Part shown: in pieces, positions 1-9,466 of the stretch
Layout: each line of letters opens with the position of its first letter
Position numbering within the stretch: the stretch's first letter is position 1
NCBI GenBank assembly: GCA_009693505.1
Contig: SHXD01000008.1
Span: 1 to 64,000, forward strand
Source: Limnohabitans sp.
GTDB taxonomy: Bacteria; Pseudomonadota; Gammaproteobacteria; Burkholderiales; Burkholderiaceae_C
Reading direction: 5' to 3'
DNA length: 64,000 nucleotides
Made by a program: the position numbers and the translations under genes
The notes under the pieces: generated by a model
The model's database searches: none
What the model was told of the DNA's origin: nothing
What the model saw: the letters and a program-made list of their open reading frames with translations, nothing else

Positions 1-2
1 TG

Positions 3-248
3 CTCACCCACATGATGGCGGAGCAATGTGATTTGGATGTGGGAGAGTTCATTTGGACCGGTGGTGACTGCCACATTTACAGCAATCACAAAGAACAGGT
101 TGCACTGCAACTCAGTAGAGCGCCGCTGGCCTATCCCACCCTGAACATCAAACGCAAACCAGCCTCCATCTTTGAATACGAGTTCGAAGATTTCGAAGTC
201 TTGGACTATCAGTGCCACGCGGCCATCAAGGCGCCGGTGGCCGTCTAA
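3..248 (+). CDS. thyA: Thymidylate synthase, C-terminal part (5' end outside window)
   Basis: ORF open to left edge; motifs [41 protein letters not shown] typical of ThyA C-terminus. Confidence 0.93.
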   Translation, partial: LTHMMAEQCDLDVGEFIWTGGDCHIYSNHKEQVALQLSRAPLAYPTLNIKRKPASIFEYEFEDFEVLDYQCHAAIKAPVAV

Positions 249-748
249 TGAAGCTCAAGCTCATTTACGCGCGCGCTGCCAACGGTGTGATTGGCCTGAA
301 CAATCAAATGCCATGGCACTTGCCTGAAGACTTGGCACATTTCAAGCGCACCACCTTAGGCTCCCCCGTATTGATGGGCCGAAAAACTTGGGAATCTATT
401 CCTGCCAAATTCAGACCTCTGCCAGGCAGGGCCAACTTGATTCTCACCCGGCAAAAAGATTGGCTTGCAGAGGGTGCGCTCGTGGTGCATTCGCTGGAAG
501 AAGGTTTAATTTTGGCATTGGCACATTGCCCAGGCGACAAAGACCTTTGGGTCATGGGCGGTGCAGAAATTTATGCCCAAGCTGTTGCCATCGCAGACGA
601 AGCTGTGGTCACTGAAATTGAACAAGCATTTGAAGGCGATGCCTACGCGCCTGTCTTAGATGCAACATGGCTAGAAACATCTCGTGAATCACACACAGCT
701 GCGTCTGGTTTGAAATTCAGTTTTGTGACTTACCAACGGACTGTTTGA
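248..748 (+). CDS. folA: Dihydrofolate reductase
   Basis: [36 protein letters not shown]...GRKTWESIP; start overlaps thyA stop (TAATG). Confidence 0.95.
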   Translation: MKLKLIYARAANGVIGLNNQMPWHLPEDLAHFKRTTLGSPVLMGRKTWESIPAKFRPLPGRANLILTRQKDWLAEGALVVHSLEEGLILALAHCPGDKDLWVMGGAEIYAQAVAIADEAVVTEIEQAFEGDAYAPVLDATWLETSRESHTAASGLKFSFVTYQRTV

Positions 749-764
749 AGGTCGATCAATTCCC

Positions 765-1550
765 ATGAAACTTGCTACTTGGAATGTCAACTCTCTCACC
801 GTCAGGCTGCCTCAGGTCATTGACTGGTTGAAGGCGCAAGAGTCGCTCGGTGTCGATCACGCCATCGATGTGCTTGCTTTGCAAGAACTCAAAATGACCG
901 ACGACAAATTTCCGCATGCAGCCTTCACTGAAGCGGGTTATCACGCGCAATGGTTTGGTCAAAAAACCTACAACGGTGTGGCGCTTATTTCGCGCATCGA
1001 AGGCACACAGCTTGTCAAAAATATCCCTGAGTTTGAAGACGACATGTCTCGCGTCATCACAGCCACCTTCGGCGATGTGCGTGTGATCGGTGGCTACTTT
1101 CCAAACGGCCAAGCCCCTGACAGTGACAAGTTCGTTTACAAAATGCGTTGGCTAGCGGCACTGCACCAGTGGGTAAAGCAAGAGATGTCAGCCCACCCCA
1201 AGCTGGTACTGATGGGCGATTACAACATCACATTTGACGACCTGGATGTTTGGGACCCTGTGGGTTTGGCAGGCACCATTCACTGCACACCCGAAGAGCG
1301 CGAGCATCTGAACGGCTTGATTCAATTGGGTTTGTACGACAGCTTCCGGCTGTTTGAGCAACCCGAAAAAAGCTTCAGCTGGTGGGACTACCGCGACTTT
1401 GGCTTCAAAAGAAACCGGGGCATGCGCATTGATCACATTTTGATCACTGATGCACTAAAGGCTTGCGCCACAAGCTGCGTGATTGACAAAGCGCCGCGCA
1501 AAAATGAGCGCCCTAGCGATCACACACCTGTGGTTCTCACACTGTCTTAA
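765..1550 (+). CDS. xthA: Exodeoxyribonuclease III
   Basis: MKLATWNVNSLTVRLPQVIDWL, LQELKM, GDYNI, RIDHIL, SDHTPV motifs of the EEP/ExoIII family. Confidence 0.94.
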   Translation: MKLATWNVNSLTVRLPQVIDWLKAQESLGVDHAIDVLALQELKMTDDKFPHAAFTEAGYHAQWFGQKTYNGVALISRIEGTQLVKNIPEFEDDMSRVITATFGDVRVIGGYFPNGQAPDSDKFVYKMRWLAALHQWVKQEMSAHPKLVLMGDYNITFDDLDVWDPVGLAGTIHCTPEEREHLNGLIQLGLYDSFRLFEQPEKSFSWWDYRDFGFKRNRGMRIDHILITDALKACATSCVIDKAPRKNERPSDHTPVVLTLS

Positions 1551-2458
1551 GCTTTGTGGGCTGCCATGGCCTTGGCCACTTCCAAACTACCTTGACCTGA
1601 ACCCGAGCCTGGTACCAACTCGCCGTGGCGGTCTTTCACTTGTGCCATGGCTGCCAGCAATTGCTCTGGTGTGTCATCCGAAATACCCAAATGCACACCC
1701 TGCGTGAGGGTGATGTTGGCCACTTCAAAGCTGCCCGCACCTGCGCAAATAATGGTTCTGTTTGGCGCATCTTCACACGCCATGACCAACATGGCTGGCA
1801 CAACCGCTTGAGGCTCTAGCGCTTTCAAAACGGCTTCAGGCATTAAACCCTCGGTCATGCGAGTGGCCGCAGTAGGTGCCAGAGAATTAACGCGAATATT
1901 GTATTTTTCGCCCTCAATGGCGAGGGTTTGCATCATGCCTGCCAATGCCATTTTGGCGGCACCATAGTTGGCTTGGCCGAAGTTGCCGAAAAGACCACTG
2001 GAAGAAGTGGTCATGACAATGCGGCCATAACTTTGAGCCTGCATGATGGGCCATACCGCTTTGGTGCAATGAACAGCGCCCATCACATGAACTTCCATGA
2101 CCAATCGAAAGTCTGCAATTTCCATTTTGGAAAAGCTTTTGTCGCGCAAAATGCCGGCATTGTTGACCAAGATGTCAACGCGTCCCCATTTGTCCATGGC
2201 TTGCTTCACCATGACTTGCACCGCTTCGTAATCGGTCACCGATGCGCCGTTGGCGATGGCGTCTCCACCCGCCCTGATGATTTCATCAACAACAGCTTGG
2301 GCTGCACTGACCGAGCCACCCTCACCGCGAACATTGCCCCCGAGGTCGTTCACCAGCACTTTAGCGCCGCGCTTGGCCAGCGCCAGCGCGTGTTGTTTGC
2401 CCAATCCGCCCCCTGCACCTGTGACAATGGCGACACGTCCTTGAAAATCGATGCTCAT
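1547..2458 (-). CDS. SDR family NAD(P)-dependent oxidoreductase (3-hydroxyacyl-CoA dehydrogenase-like)
   Basis: VTGAGGGLGKQHA, NNAGILRD, YGAAKMALAG motifs. Confidence 0.9.
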   Translation of the reverse strand: MSIDFQGRVAIVTGAGGGLGKQHALALAKRGAKVLVNDLGGNVRGEGGSVSAAQAVVDEIIRAGGDAIANGASVTDYEAVQVMVKQAMDKWGRVDILVNNAGILRDKSFSKMEIADFRLVMEVHVMGAVHCTKAVWPIMQAQSYGRIVMTTSSSGLFGNFGQANYGAAKMALAGMMQTLAIEGEKYNIRVNSLAPTAATRMTEGLMPEAVLKALEPQAVVPAMLVMACEDAPNRTIICAGAGSFEVANITLTQGVHLGISDDTPEQLLAAMAQVKDRHGELVPGSGSGQGSLEVAKAMAAHKA

Positions 2459-2508
2459 TTGGTTTCCTCAATCTGATAGCCTAGCGATGTTACTCAATTT
2501 AAACCCTC

Positions 2509-3294
2509 ATGCAAATCACCTCTCACATCGTTGACACCCCACCACGCGACGCAGCCACTGTTTTGATGCTGCGCGAGGGTTCGGATGGTTTGGAAGTTTT
2601 GTTGCTCAAACGCCATACAGACTCCAAGGACTTGGGTGGGGCCTTTGTATTTCCGGGTGGAAAGCGCGATGAGGCCGATGCCAGTCCTAGCGCTTTGGAC
2701 AGCCTAGACCAACCCATCTCAGCCTTACATGCACAACTTGGCGAACCAGACATTTCGCCTGAGCATGCCGCAAGTTTGTTCGTTGCCGCCTTGCGAGAAG
2801 CTCAAGAAGAATGTGGCTTACTACTGAAGTGCACTGACTTGCGGCCCTGGTCGCGTTGGATCACACCTCGCATGCCCTCCATGATGTCAAAGCGCTTTGA
2901 CACACGTTTCTTTTTAGCAAGAGCACCTGCTTTACAAACTGCCGTTCAAGACAATCACGAAACCACGGAAGTCTTGTGGACCACACCCAGGCAGGCGCTG
3001 GTGCAATATTGGGCGGGACAAATACTGTTGGCTCCGCCGCAAATTATGAGCTTGTCGCACCTGAGTATTTTTAACTCTGTCGATCATGCCCTAGAAGATG
3101 CGGCGCTGCGCACTCCTCCTGTGATTCAACCAGAGCCCTTCGATGTGGAAGGCATGCGGGTCATTTGCTATCCCGGAGATCCTCAACACCCCGTTCAGCA
3201 GCGCGCCCTTCCAGGCCCCTCACGCCTGCACTTTAGAAACAAGCGCTTTGAGCCGGAAGGTGGTTTGGATGCCCTGCTTCACGGTAAGTTTTAA
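2509..3294 (+). CDS. NUDIX hydrolase
   Basis: GGKRDEAD...ALREAQEECGLLL Nudix box. Confidence 0.85.
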   Translation: MQITSHIVDTPPRDAATVLMLREGSDGLEVLLLKRHTDSKDLGGAFVFPGGKRDEADASPSALDSLDQPISALHAQLGEPDISPEHAASLFVAALREAQEECGLLLKCTDLRPWSRWITPRMPSMMSKRFDTRFFLARAPALQTAVQDNHETTEVLWTTPRQALVQYWAGQILLAPPQIMSLSHLSIFNSVDHALEDAALRTPPVIQPEPFDVEGMRVICYPGDPQHPVQQRALPGPSRLHFRNKRFEPEGGLDALLHGKF

Positions 3295-3297
3295 AGC

Positions 3298-3684
3298 ATG
3301 ACATCACTTCGCTTTTTGTCCATGGAAAAAGCCATTGGCTATTTGGGAGATGCCAGCAGCGCTCACCAACTATTGGTCACGCTCAATACCACGCTGCTCA
3401 CTGACGACCCGGTCATTGCCAACGCTATTCAAAATCGTAACCTCGAAGTGTTGCAAAAAATATGGCATCAACTGAAAGGCTTTGCGCCCGTGTTTTGCCA
3501 AGATGCATTGGTGGCTGAAATTACGCGCACTGAAGGCTTGTGTAAACAAATTACATCACACCAAGAGCAATCTGCCGCCCTCTCGGCCAGTGAACTTTTA
3601 CAAGCTAATTTGCAAGCGCTTCAACTTGAGGCTGCCGCTCAAATTTTGCAAGCGGCTGCGATAACCAAGCCTCCAACACCTTAG
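3298..3684 (+). CDS. Hpt-domain-like protein
   Basis: IWHQLKGFAPVFCQDALVAEI resembles the Hpt phosphotransfer motif HxLKGxA. Confidence 0.55.
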   Translation: MTSLRFLSMEKAIGYLGDASSAHQLLVTLNTTLLTDDPVIANAIQNRNLEVLQKIWHQLKGFAPVFCQDALVAEITRTEGLCKQITSHQEQSAALSASELLQANLQALQLEAAAQILQAAAITKPPTP

Positions 3685-4624
3685 GGTCTTGCACCAGCCT
3701 GAGCGTGTCAAATGCTTGCTGTGCCTCAGGGTAATGCCTGCGCAAATAATTGAGCCATTGTTTCAAGCGCCCAGAACGATGGCGCGGCGCCACATGCAAA
3801 CTCATGCGTTTCCAAAAAACAGTGAGCAAGGGCCACAACTGTTGCCAAGAAAATTTCTGTGGCATGTCTGCCAATGACATGCCTTGCGCCTGAGCATCGT
3901 GAAATTTAATTTCCAATGCAAGCCCAGGATTGTTCACCATGCCGCGGCCAATCATGATGTCATTGCAGCCAGTTACTTCACGGCAACGAAGGGCGTCGGC
4001 CACAGTCCAGATTTCGCCATTGGCCACCATCGGCAATTTCACACTCCGACGAAGGTCGGCAATGCGATCCCAATAAGCAGGCGGTCGGTAGCCATGCGCC
4101 TTGGTGCGGGCGTGTACCACCAACTGATCTGCGCCAGCTGCTTCAATGGCTTGGGCGCAATCTTCCGCACGCAAATCGTCGTTAAAACCCAAACGCATTT
4201 TGGCGGATACAGGCACATTGCTTGGCACAGCACGGCGCACAGCAGCCACAATTTGACCAATCAATTCAGGCTCATCAAGAAGCACCGCACCCCCTCGATG
4301 ACGATTGACCGTTTTGGCAGGGCAACCAAAGTTCAAATCAATGCCAGCAGGATTGAGCTTGGCCAAGCGCGCCGCATTGGCTGCCAAAATTTCGGGGTCG
4401 GAGCCTAACAATTGCGTTCTAACTGGCACTCCCGCATGCGTTTTACTTTCATTCATCAGCTCTGGCACCACCCGGTAGAAAGCTCTTTTTGGAAGCACCG
4501 CATCGGTCACTCGAATAAATTCAGACACACACAAATCAATGCCGCCCGCACGAGTGAGCGTGTCACGCAGGCTGTGGTCCAACAGCCCTTCCATGGGGGC
4601 CAGCAAAATTTTCATTGAAGCCAC
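3605..4624 (-). CDS. dusC: tRNA-dihydrouridine(16) synthase
   Basis: KILLAPMEGLLDH, DLNFGCPAKTVNRHRGGAVLL, VSAKMRLG, VVHARTK, NGEIW, MIGRGMVNNP. Confidence 0.92.
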   Translation of the reverse strand: MASMKILLAPMEGLLDHSLRDTLTRAGGIDLCVSEFIRVTDAVLPKRAFYRVVPELMNESKTHAGVPVRTQLLGSDPEILAANAARLAKLNPAGIDLNFGCPAKTVNRHRGGAVLLDEPELIGQIVAAVRRAVPSNVPVSAKMRLGFNDDLRAEDCAQAIEAAGADQLVVHARTKAHGYRPPAYWDRIADLRRSVKLPMVANGEIWTVADALRCREVTGCNDIMIGRGMVNNPGLALEIKFHDAQAQGMSLADMPQKFSWQQLWPLLTVFWKRMSLHVAPRHRSGRLKQWLNYLRRHYPEAQQAFDTLRLVQDPKVLEAWLSQPLAKFERQPQVEALAN

Positions 4625-4628
4625 TGTT

Positions 4629-5156
4629 TTAAGCCAAGGAACGCTTCATTCGAACTTCTTCCACTTTCACTGTGCCGATGGGCACTGTGCGCGCCGTGTT
4701 CATTTCACGCTTGAAGCCGGCCAATTCATGAAAACGCACTGTGCGTTCGTTTAGCAAAGGCACCCAGATGGTGACATCGGTGCAATCTTCTTCAAGCAAA
4801 CCTTCGCGAGCAGCGTCCCACAAAGCCAAGCCAACACCTTCGCCCAATCGATCGGGGTCTGCATAAATAGCCCAAATTTCACCCATGGTGTTTTTGGACT
4901 TAGGGTCGCGCGAGCGGTCATAGCCCACAAAACCCACAATGCTGTCGCCTTCCAAAGCCACCAGAACTTGGGGCTCACCGTATTCAATGGCCTCTTTCCA
5001 GTAAGACACGCGTTTGGCCATTGGCGTGGCATCCCAATGGGCTTCTGGCACTTGGCCCGCATAGGCCGCGCGGCTGGCAAGCAGGTGCAATTGCGCCACA
5101 TCGGCGGCTTCTTTCTTGGTAGCAAATCGAACTTCAAAATCGGACATATCGGTCAA
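4629..5156 (-). CDS. GNAT family N-acetyltransferase
   Basis: GFVGYDRSRD...IYADPDRLGEGVGLALWDAAREGLL...FHELAGFKRE. Confidence 0.85.
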   Translation of the reverse strand: MTDMSDFEVRFATKKEAADVAQLHLLASRAAYAGQVPEAHWDATPMAKRVSYWKEAIEYGEPQVLVALEGDSIVGFVGYDRSRDPKSKNTMGEIWAIYADPDRLGEGVGLALWDAAREGLLEEDCTDVTIWVPLLNERTVRFHELAGFKREMNTARTVPIGTVKVEEVRMKRSLA

Positions 5157-5409
5157 TGTTAGAGTCTCAAAACCCTAGATTGTCGCCTGAACTTGGAAAC
5201 TTCTGTCCTAAATGCTGAATCAGGCCCTAAAAAAGCTTTCCTTCAGGGTATTTTTTAAACATGTTTTTCGACTCTTTTTTAACTTACATTTCAAAGCTTT
5301 CACAAAGCACAGAAAGTTTTCTGAGCTTGGGTACCAAAATATTGGTGTCCAAACGAACTGCACTGACACACCTCAAAACGCAGTGGCGCATTCGGGCTTT
5401 GCAGGGCCA

Positions 5410-6069
5410 ATGACCATGGCCACCTTGGATCTGGTTTACCTTGACGACCACCTGGTGGTTCTGAACAAACCCTCAGGCTTGCTAAGTGTTCCTGGCCGCG
5501 GCGAAGACAAACAAGACTGCCTCATAGCCAGAGCACAAAGTGAGTGGCCCGATGCGCTCACGGTGCACCGCTTGGACATGGCCACTTCCGGCTTGGTGGT
5601 CGTTGCGAGAGGCCCCGAAGTACAACGCAGTTTGAGCCAAGCCTTTGCGCTGAGAGACGTTCACAAAACATATGAAGCTGTGGTGGACGGTACTTTGCAA
5701 AGTGCAAACTCAATCAGCTCAGATGCGTGGGACGACATTCAAATGCCCTTGCTGATCGATTGGCCTAACCGCCCCAAAAGCAAAGTAGATTGGGAAAATG
5801 GAAAACCCAGCCATACAAAATGGCGCATCAAGAACGGCCCCTGTTTAGAGGCTACTACCCGTGTCGAGATGCAAGCTATCACAGGTCGAACGCACCAACT
5901 GCGCTTGCACATGATGGCAATCGGTCATGCCATACTGGGAGATGCCTTGTATGCCTCCGCAGAAATTTTGGCAAAATCACCTCGTCTTTTATTGCACGCT
6001 CGTGAATTGAAATTCAAGCATCCCATGACGGCAGAATGGATGGCATTTGAAAGTACGGTTCCGTTTTAA
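5410..6069 (+). CDS. RluA-family pseudouridine synthase
   Basis: VVLNKPSGLLSVPGR, VHRLDMATSGLVVVAR, GRTHQLRLHMMAIGHAILGD; ORF extends to 5212 but ATG at 5410 fits the family start better. Confidence 0.9.
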   Translation: MTMATLDLVYLDDHLVVLNKPSGLLSVPGRGEDKQDCLIARAQSEWPDALTVHRLDMATSGLVVVARGPEVQRSLSQAFALRDVHKTYEAVVDGTLQSANSISSDAWDDIQMPLLIDWPNRPKSKVDWENGKPSHTKWRIKNGPCLEATTRVEMQAITGRTHQLRLHMMAIGHAILGDALYASAEILAKSPRLLLHARELKFKHPMTAEWMAFESTVPF

Positions 6070-6086
6070 ATCGAAAGAAGATCAAT

Positions 6087-6845
6087 ATGGCACAACATCT
6101 CTACATCTTGACAGGCGGCTCTCGCGGTATGGGTTTGGCCATTGCCGAGCAGCTCTTGAAACCGGGCCATACCCTCATTTGCATTTCACGCCATCAACAG
6201 GCCAGCCTTTCTGAACATGCTCAAAAATCAGGTGCCACCTTAGCGCAGTGGACGCATGATTTGGCAGACGGTGCTGTAGCAAGTGACGCATTGCGAAAAT
6301 GGCTCAAGTCGCAAAAACCCAATGAATTTCAAAGTGCCACGCTCATCAACAATGCGGGCGTCATTCCTCGCATTGGACCCCTGAGTGAAGCTGACCCGCA
6401 CAATCTGGCCATGGCATTGCGCGTGGGCTTAGAGGCGCCCATGCAATTGTGCGCAGCCTTTCTCAGTGCTACGCAAGCATGGGCTATGCCCCGCAAAGTG
6501 GTCAACATTTCTTCTGGGCTTGGCCGCCGTGCCATGGCTTCTCAATCGGGCTATTGCGCAGCCAAGGCTGGCATGGACCACTTCACCCGTTGCTTGGCTC
6601 TAGAAGAGGCGCTGAAACCCCATGGTGCCAAAGTGACGTCTCTGGCACCAGGCGTCATAGATACCGAGATGCAAGTCCAACTGCGAGCCGCCCCAGCCGG
6701 AAGCTTTCCAGATCAAGGCGGCTTCCAACAACTCAAAGCCACAGGCCAACTCACCTCCCCAGCAGATGCGGCCAAGCGCATTCTTGACTATTTGGCTCGT
6801 CCCGACTTTGGCAGCAACCCCGTGAGCGACGTCAGAGACGCTTAA
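6087..6845 (+). CDS. SDR family oxidoreductase
   Basis: ILTGGSRGMGLAIAEQL, INNAGVIPR, YCAAKAGMDHF. Confidence 0.88.
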   Translation: MAQHLYILTGGSRGMGLAIAEQLLKPGHTLICISRHQQASLSEHAQKSGATLAQWTHDLADGAVASDALRKWLKSQKPNEFQSATLINNAGVIPRIGPLSEADPHNLAMALRVGLEAPMQLCAAFLSATQAWAMPRKVVNISSGLGRRAMASQSGYCAAKAGMDHFTRCLALEEALKPHGAKVTSLAPGVIDTEMQVQLRAAPAGSFPDQGGFQQLKATGQLTSPADAAKRILDYLARPDFGSNPVSDVRDA

Positions 6846-6923
6846 GCGGCTTTTGTCAGTGCCCTGTAGTCTTTTTCGGTCAGACTTTGGGGTTAAATCC
6901 ATTTCAATTCAAAGGAGACACAG

Positions 6924-7315
6924 ATGAGCCGTGAAGTCGTAGTGGCCAGCAGTGTTCGCACTGCAATTGGAACGTTTGGTGGCAGCTTGAAAGACATTGC
7001 TCCCACAGAATTGGGCGCACAAGTGGTGCGTGAAGCCCTCAAGCGCGCCTTACCGTGAACGATTTGGATGTGATCGAAGCCAATGAAGCGTTTGCAGCAC
7101 AAGCTTGCGCAGTCACGCGCGACTTGGGGCTCGACCCTGCCAAGGTCAACCCCAACGGTTCTGGGATTTCATTGGGTCACCCCATCGGTGCTACAGGCGC
7201 TTTGATTACCGTGAAAGCCTTGCACGAACTGCATCGCATGAATGGTCGTTATGCATTGGTCACCATGTGCATTGGCGGCGGCCAGGGTATTGCTGCTATT
7301 TTTGAACGCATGTAA
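6924..7315 (+). pseudogene. Acetyl-CoA acetyltransferase (thiolase), internally deleted and frame-disrupted
   Basis: N-terminal fragment MSREVVVASSVRTAIGTFGGSLKD...REALKRALP* (6924..7058) abuts C-terminal fragment NDLDVIEANEAFAAQACAV...GHPIGATGALI...CIGGGQGIAAIFERM in another frame (7055..7315). Confidence 0.85.
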
Positions 7316-7335
7316 TCACGTCTGCGTTAAGCAAA

Positions 7336-7363
7336 AAAAAGGCCATCACAAGATGGCCTTTTT
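7336..7363. terminator. Bidirectional Rho-independent terminator
   Basis: AAAAAGGCCATC-ACAA-GATGGCCTTTTT perfect hairpin between convergent genes. Confidence 0.85.
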
Positions 7364-7385
7364 CATGTCACAAGCAACATCGTGT

Positions 7386-8405
7386 TTAGCGATAGCGCTC
7401 ACGCGCAATGCGTGCGCCTTCTGCCAAAGCTTGTAATTTCTTTTCGGCTACTTCGCGGCTCATGGGTGCCAAGCCGCAATTGGTGCAAGCAATGATGCGA
7501 GCCTTGGGCACAAACTGCAGCGCACGACCAATGGTGTCGGCTACTTCTTCGGGTGTTTCAATCACATCGCTGGCCACATCAATCACACCCACCATGACGT
7601 CTTTGCCTTCCAGCAAAGCCATCAGGTCCATGGGAACATGCGAGTGAAAACACTCCAAGCTCACTTGCTTGATGCTGCTCTTGGCCAATGCAGGAAACAC
7701 CTTTTCGTATTGGCGCCACTCATGGCCCAATGAATTTTTCCAATCGATGTTGGCTTGAATGCCGTAGCCATAGCAAATGTGAACGGCTGTGGTGCACGTC
7801 AGGCCTTGTGCAGCGCGCTCCAAAGCTTTCACACCCCAGTCAGCAGCTTCCTCCATGTACACATTGAATGCTGGCTCATCGAACTGAACAATGTCAACAC
7901 CATCGGCTTGCAGTGCCAAGGCTTCTTGGTTTAACAACTCTGCAAAGGCCATGGCCATCTTCACCTTGTCGCCATAAAAGCGATCGGCCACGGTATCAAC
8001 AATGGTCATAGGGCCGGGCAATGTGAACTTTAATTTTTTCTTAGTATGCGCGCGGGCCAACTGCGCCTCAAACGCATGCACTCGGCCTTTCAATCGCAAT
8101 GGCGCAAGCACTTGCGGCACTTGTGCGTCGTAGCGATTGTTGCGAATGCCCATGGTCACTTTGTTTTCAAAGTCGATGCCTTCAACTTGCTCTAAAAAAC
8201 CATGCACAAAGTGTTGACGTGATTGCTCACCGTCACCAATGACATCAAGGCCGGCATCCTCTTGCGCCTTGATCCACAGCAACGTGGCATCGGCTTTGGC
8301 TTTTTTCAGGCTGTCACCCTCTGCCATCCACTTGGGCCAAAGCTTGTTGGTTTCGGCCAACCATTCTGGCTTTGGCAGGCTTCCTGCAATTGCGGTTTCA
8401 AACAT
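7386..8405 (-). CDS. Methionine synthase core domain (MetE C-terminal-like, N-terminal domain absent)
   Basis: MetE catalytic-domain motifs LPGPMTI, DIVQFDEPAF, VHICYGYG, CTNCGLAPMSREVAEKKL. Confidence 0.87.
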   Translation of the reverse strand: MFETAIAGSLPKPEWLAETNKLWPKWMAEGDSLKKAKADATLLWIKAQEDAGLDVIGDGEQSRQHFVHGFLEQVEGIDFENKVTMGIRNNRYDAQVPQVLAPLRLKGRVHAFEAQLARAHTKKKLKFTLPGPMTIVDTVADRFYGDKVKMAMAFAELLNQEALALQADGVDIVQFDEPAFNVYMEEAADWGVKALERAAQGLTCTTAVHICYGYGIQANIDWKNSLGHEWRQYEKVFPALAKSSIKQVSLECFHSHVPMDLMALLEGKDVMVGVIDVASDVIETPEEVADTIGRALQFVPKARIIACTNCGLAPMSREVAEKKLQALAEGARIARERYR

Positions 8406-9432
8406 GGGTGTACTCCTGAGATATTGAGGATTTCAAATCGAATTCTTTGGCTAACAATGCGTACGAGTGCGCTTGCGCCTTGGCTTCATATGTCCACGTA
8501 ATGATCGCCATTTCATCTAGTTCAAGCCGTTTTGCCACCGCTCTTAACTTGTCTGCCACTGTTTTAGCACTGCCCACAAATGCATTGGCCTTGAGTGCTT
8601 GAAGCGCCATTTGCTCAGACTGAGAATAGTCTCTATCTGCTTGCTCTGGCGGCAACATAGGGCCAATGCGACCTAGATTTCGGTCCATTCGCCAACGCGC
8701 GCGGCTTTTGAAAATATGCCAAGCTTCTTCATCCGTATCAGCCGCCAACGCCCAAACACAGAGTGTGGCTTTGGGTCGATCTAAACTTGGGCTAGGTCTG
8801 AACGTATCGCGGTAAATTTGCAAAGCCTGATCAGCCCCCTGCCCATCCGTAATGAACCATGCAAATGCATATGGCAGGCCCAAATGGGCGGCCAATTGAG
8901 CCCCATAGTCAGAGCTGCCCAACATCCAAACATCTGGCGATGTAGCCGACTGAGGGTATGCAAACACACCATGACCAGGATGCCCCGCTGGCAATGGCTG
9001 ACCTTTGACCCAAGCTTGAAGTTCCATCACTTGCTGAGGAAAATTTTCACTGGCATAACGGTCTGGGTTCAACAGTTGTGCTGTTTTGCCGTCGCTACCA
9101 GGTGCACGCCCAACACCCAAATCAATGCGCCCTGGCGCCAATGCATCGAGCATTCTGAATTGCTCAGCCACTTTCAAGGCGGCATAGTGCGGCAACATGA
9201 CGCCCGCACTGCCAATGCGAATGGTATGCGTTTGAGTGGCAATGGCTGCCATCAAAATTTCAGGCGCAGTGCCCACAATGCTGGGATGTGCATGATGTTC
9301 GCTCACCCAGAAACGCGAATAGCCCAAACGTTCGGCTTCAATGGCCAGAGCCAGCGTTTGACGGATGGACTCATCTTGCCCTCGGCCGGACATGGCAACC
9401 GATTGGTCCAGTACAGACAATTTCAAGCTCAT
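8398..9432 (-). CDS. LLM class flavin-dependent oxidoreductase (luciferase-like)
   Basis: FWVSEHHAHPSIVGTAPEILMAAIATQTHTIRIGSAGVMLPHYAALKVAEQFRMLDALAPGRIDLGVGRAPG. Confidence 0.92.
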   Translation of the reverse strand: MSLKLSVLDQSVAMSGRGQDESIRQTLALAIEAERLGYSRFWVSEHHAHPSIVGTAPEILMAAIATQTHTIRIGSAGVMLPHYAALKVAEQFRMLDALAPGRIDLGVGRAPGSDGKTAQLLNPDRYASENFPQQVMELQAWVKGQPLPAGHPGHGVFAYPQSATSPDVWMLGSSDYGAQLAAHLGLPYAFAWFITDGQGADQALQIYRDTFRPSPSLDRPKATLCVWALAADTDEEAWHIFKSRARWRMDRNLGRIGPMLPPEQADRDYSQSEQMALQALKANAFVGSAKTVADKLRAVAKRLELDEMAIITWTYEAKAQAHSYALLAKEFDLKSSISQEYTHV

Positions 9433-9466
9433 GCTTGAGTCTCTTGCGATATCAGAAAATAATTCA

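Noticed and set aside
1928-2476. 182-aa plus-strand ORF
   Set aside because: Antisense to the SDR gene, His/Cys-rich shadow translation.
8818-9438. 206-aa plus-strand ORF
   Set aside because: Antisense to the LLM oxidoreductase; composition typical of a shadow frame.
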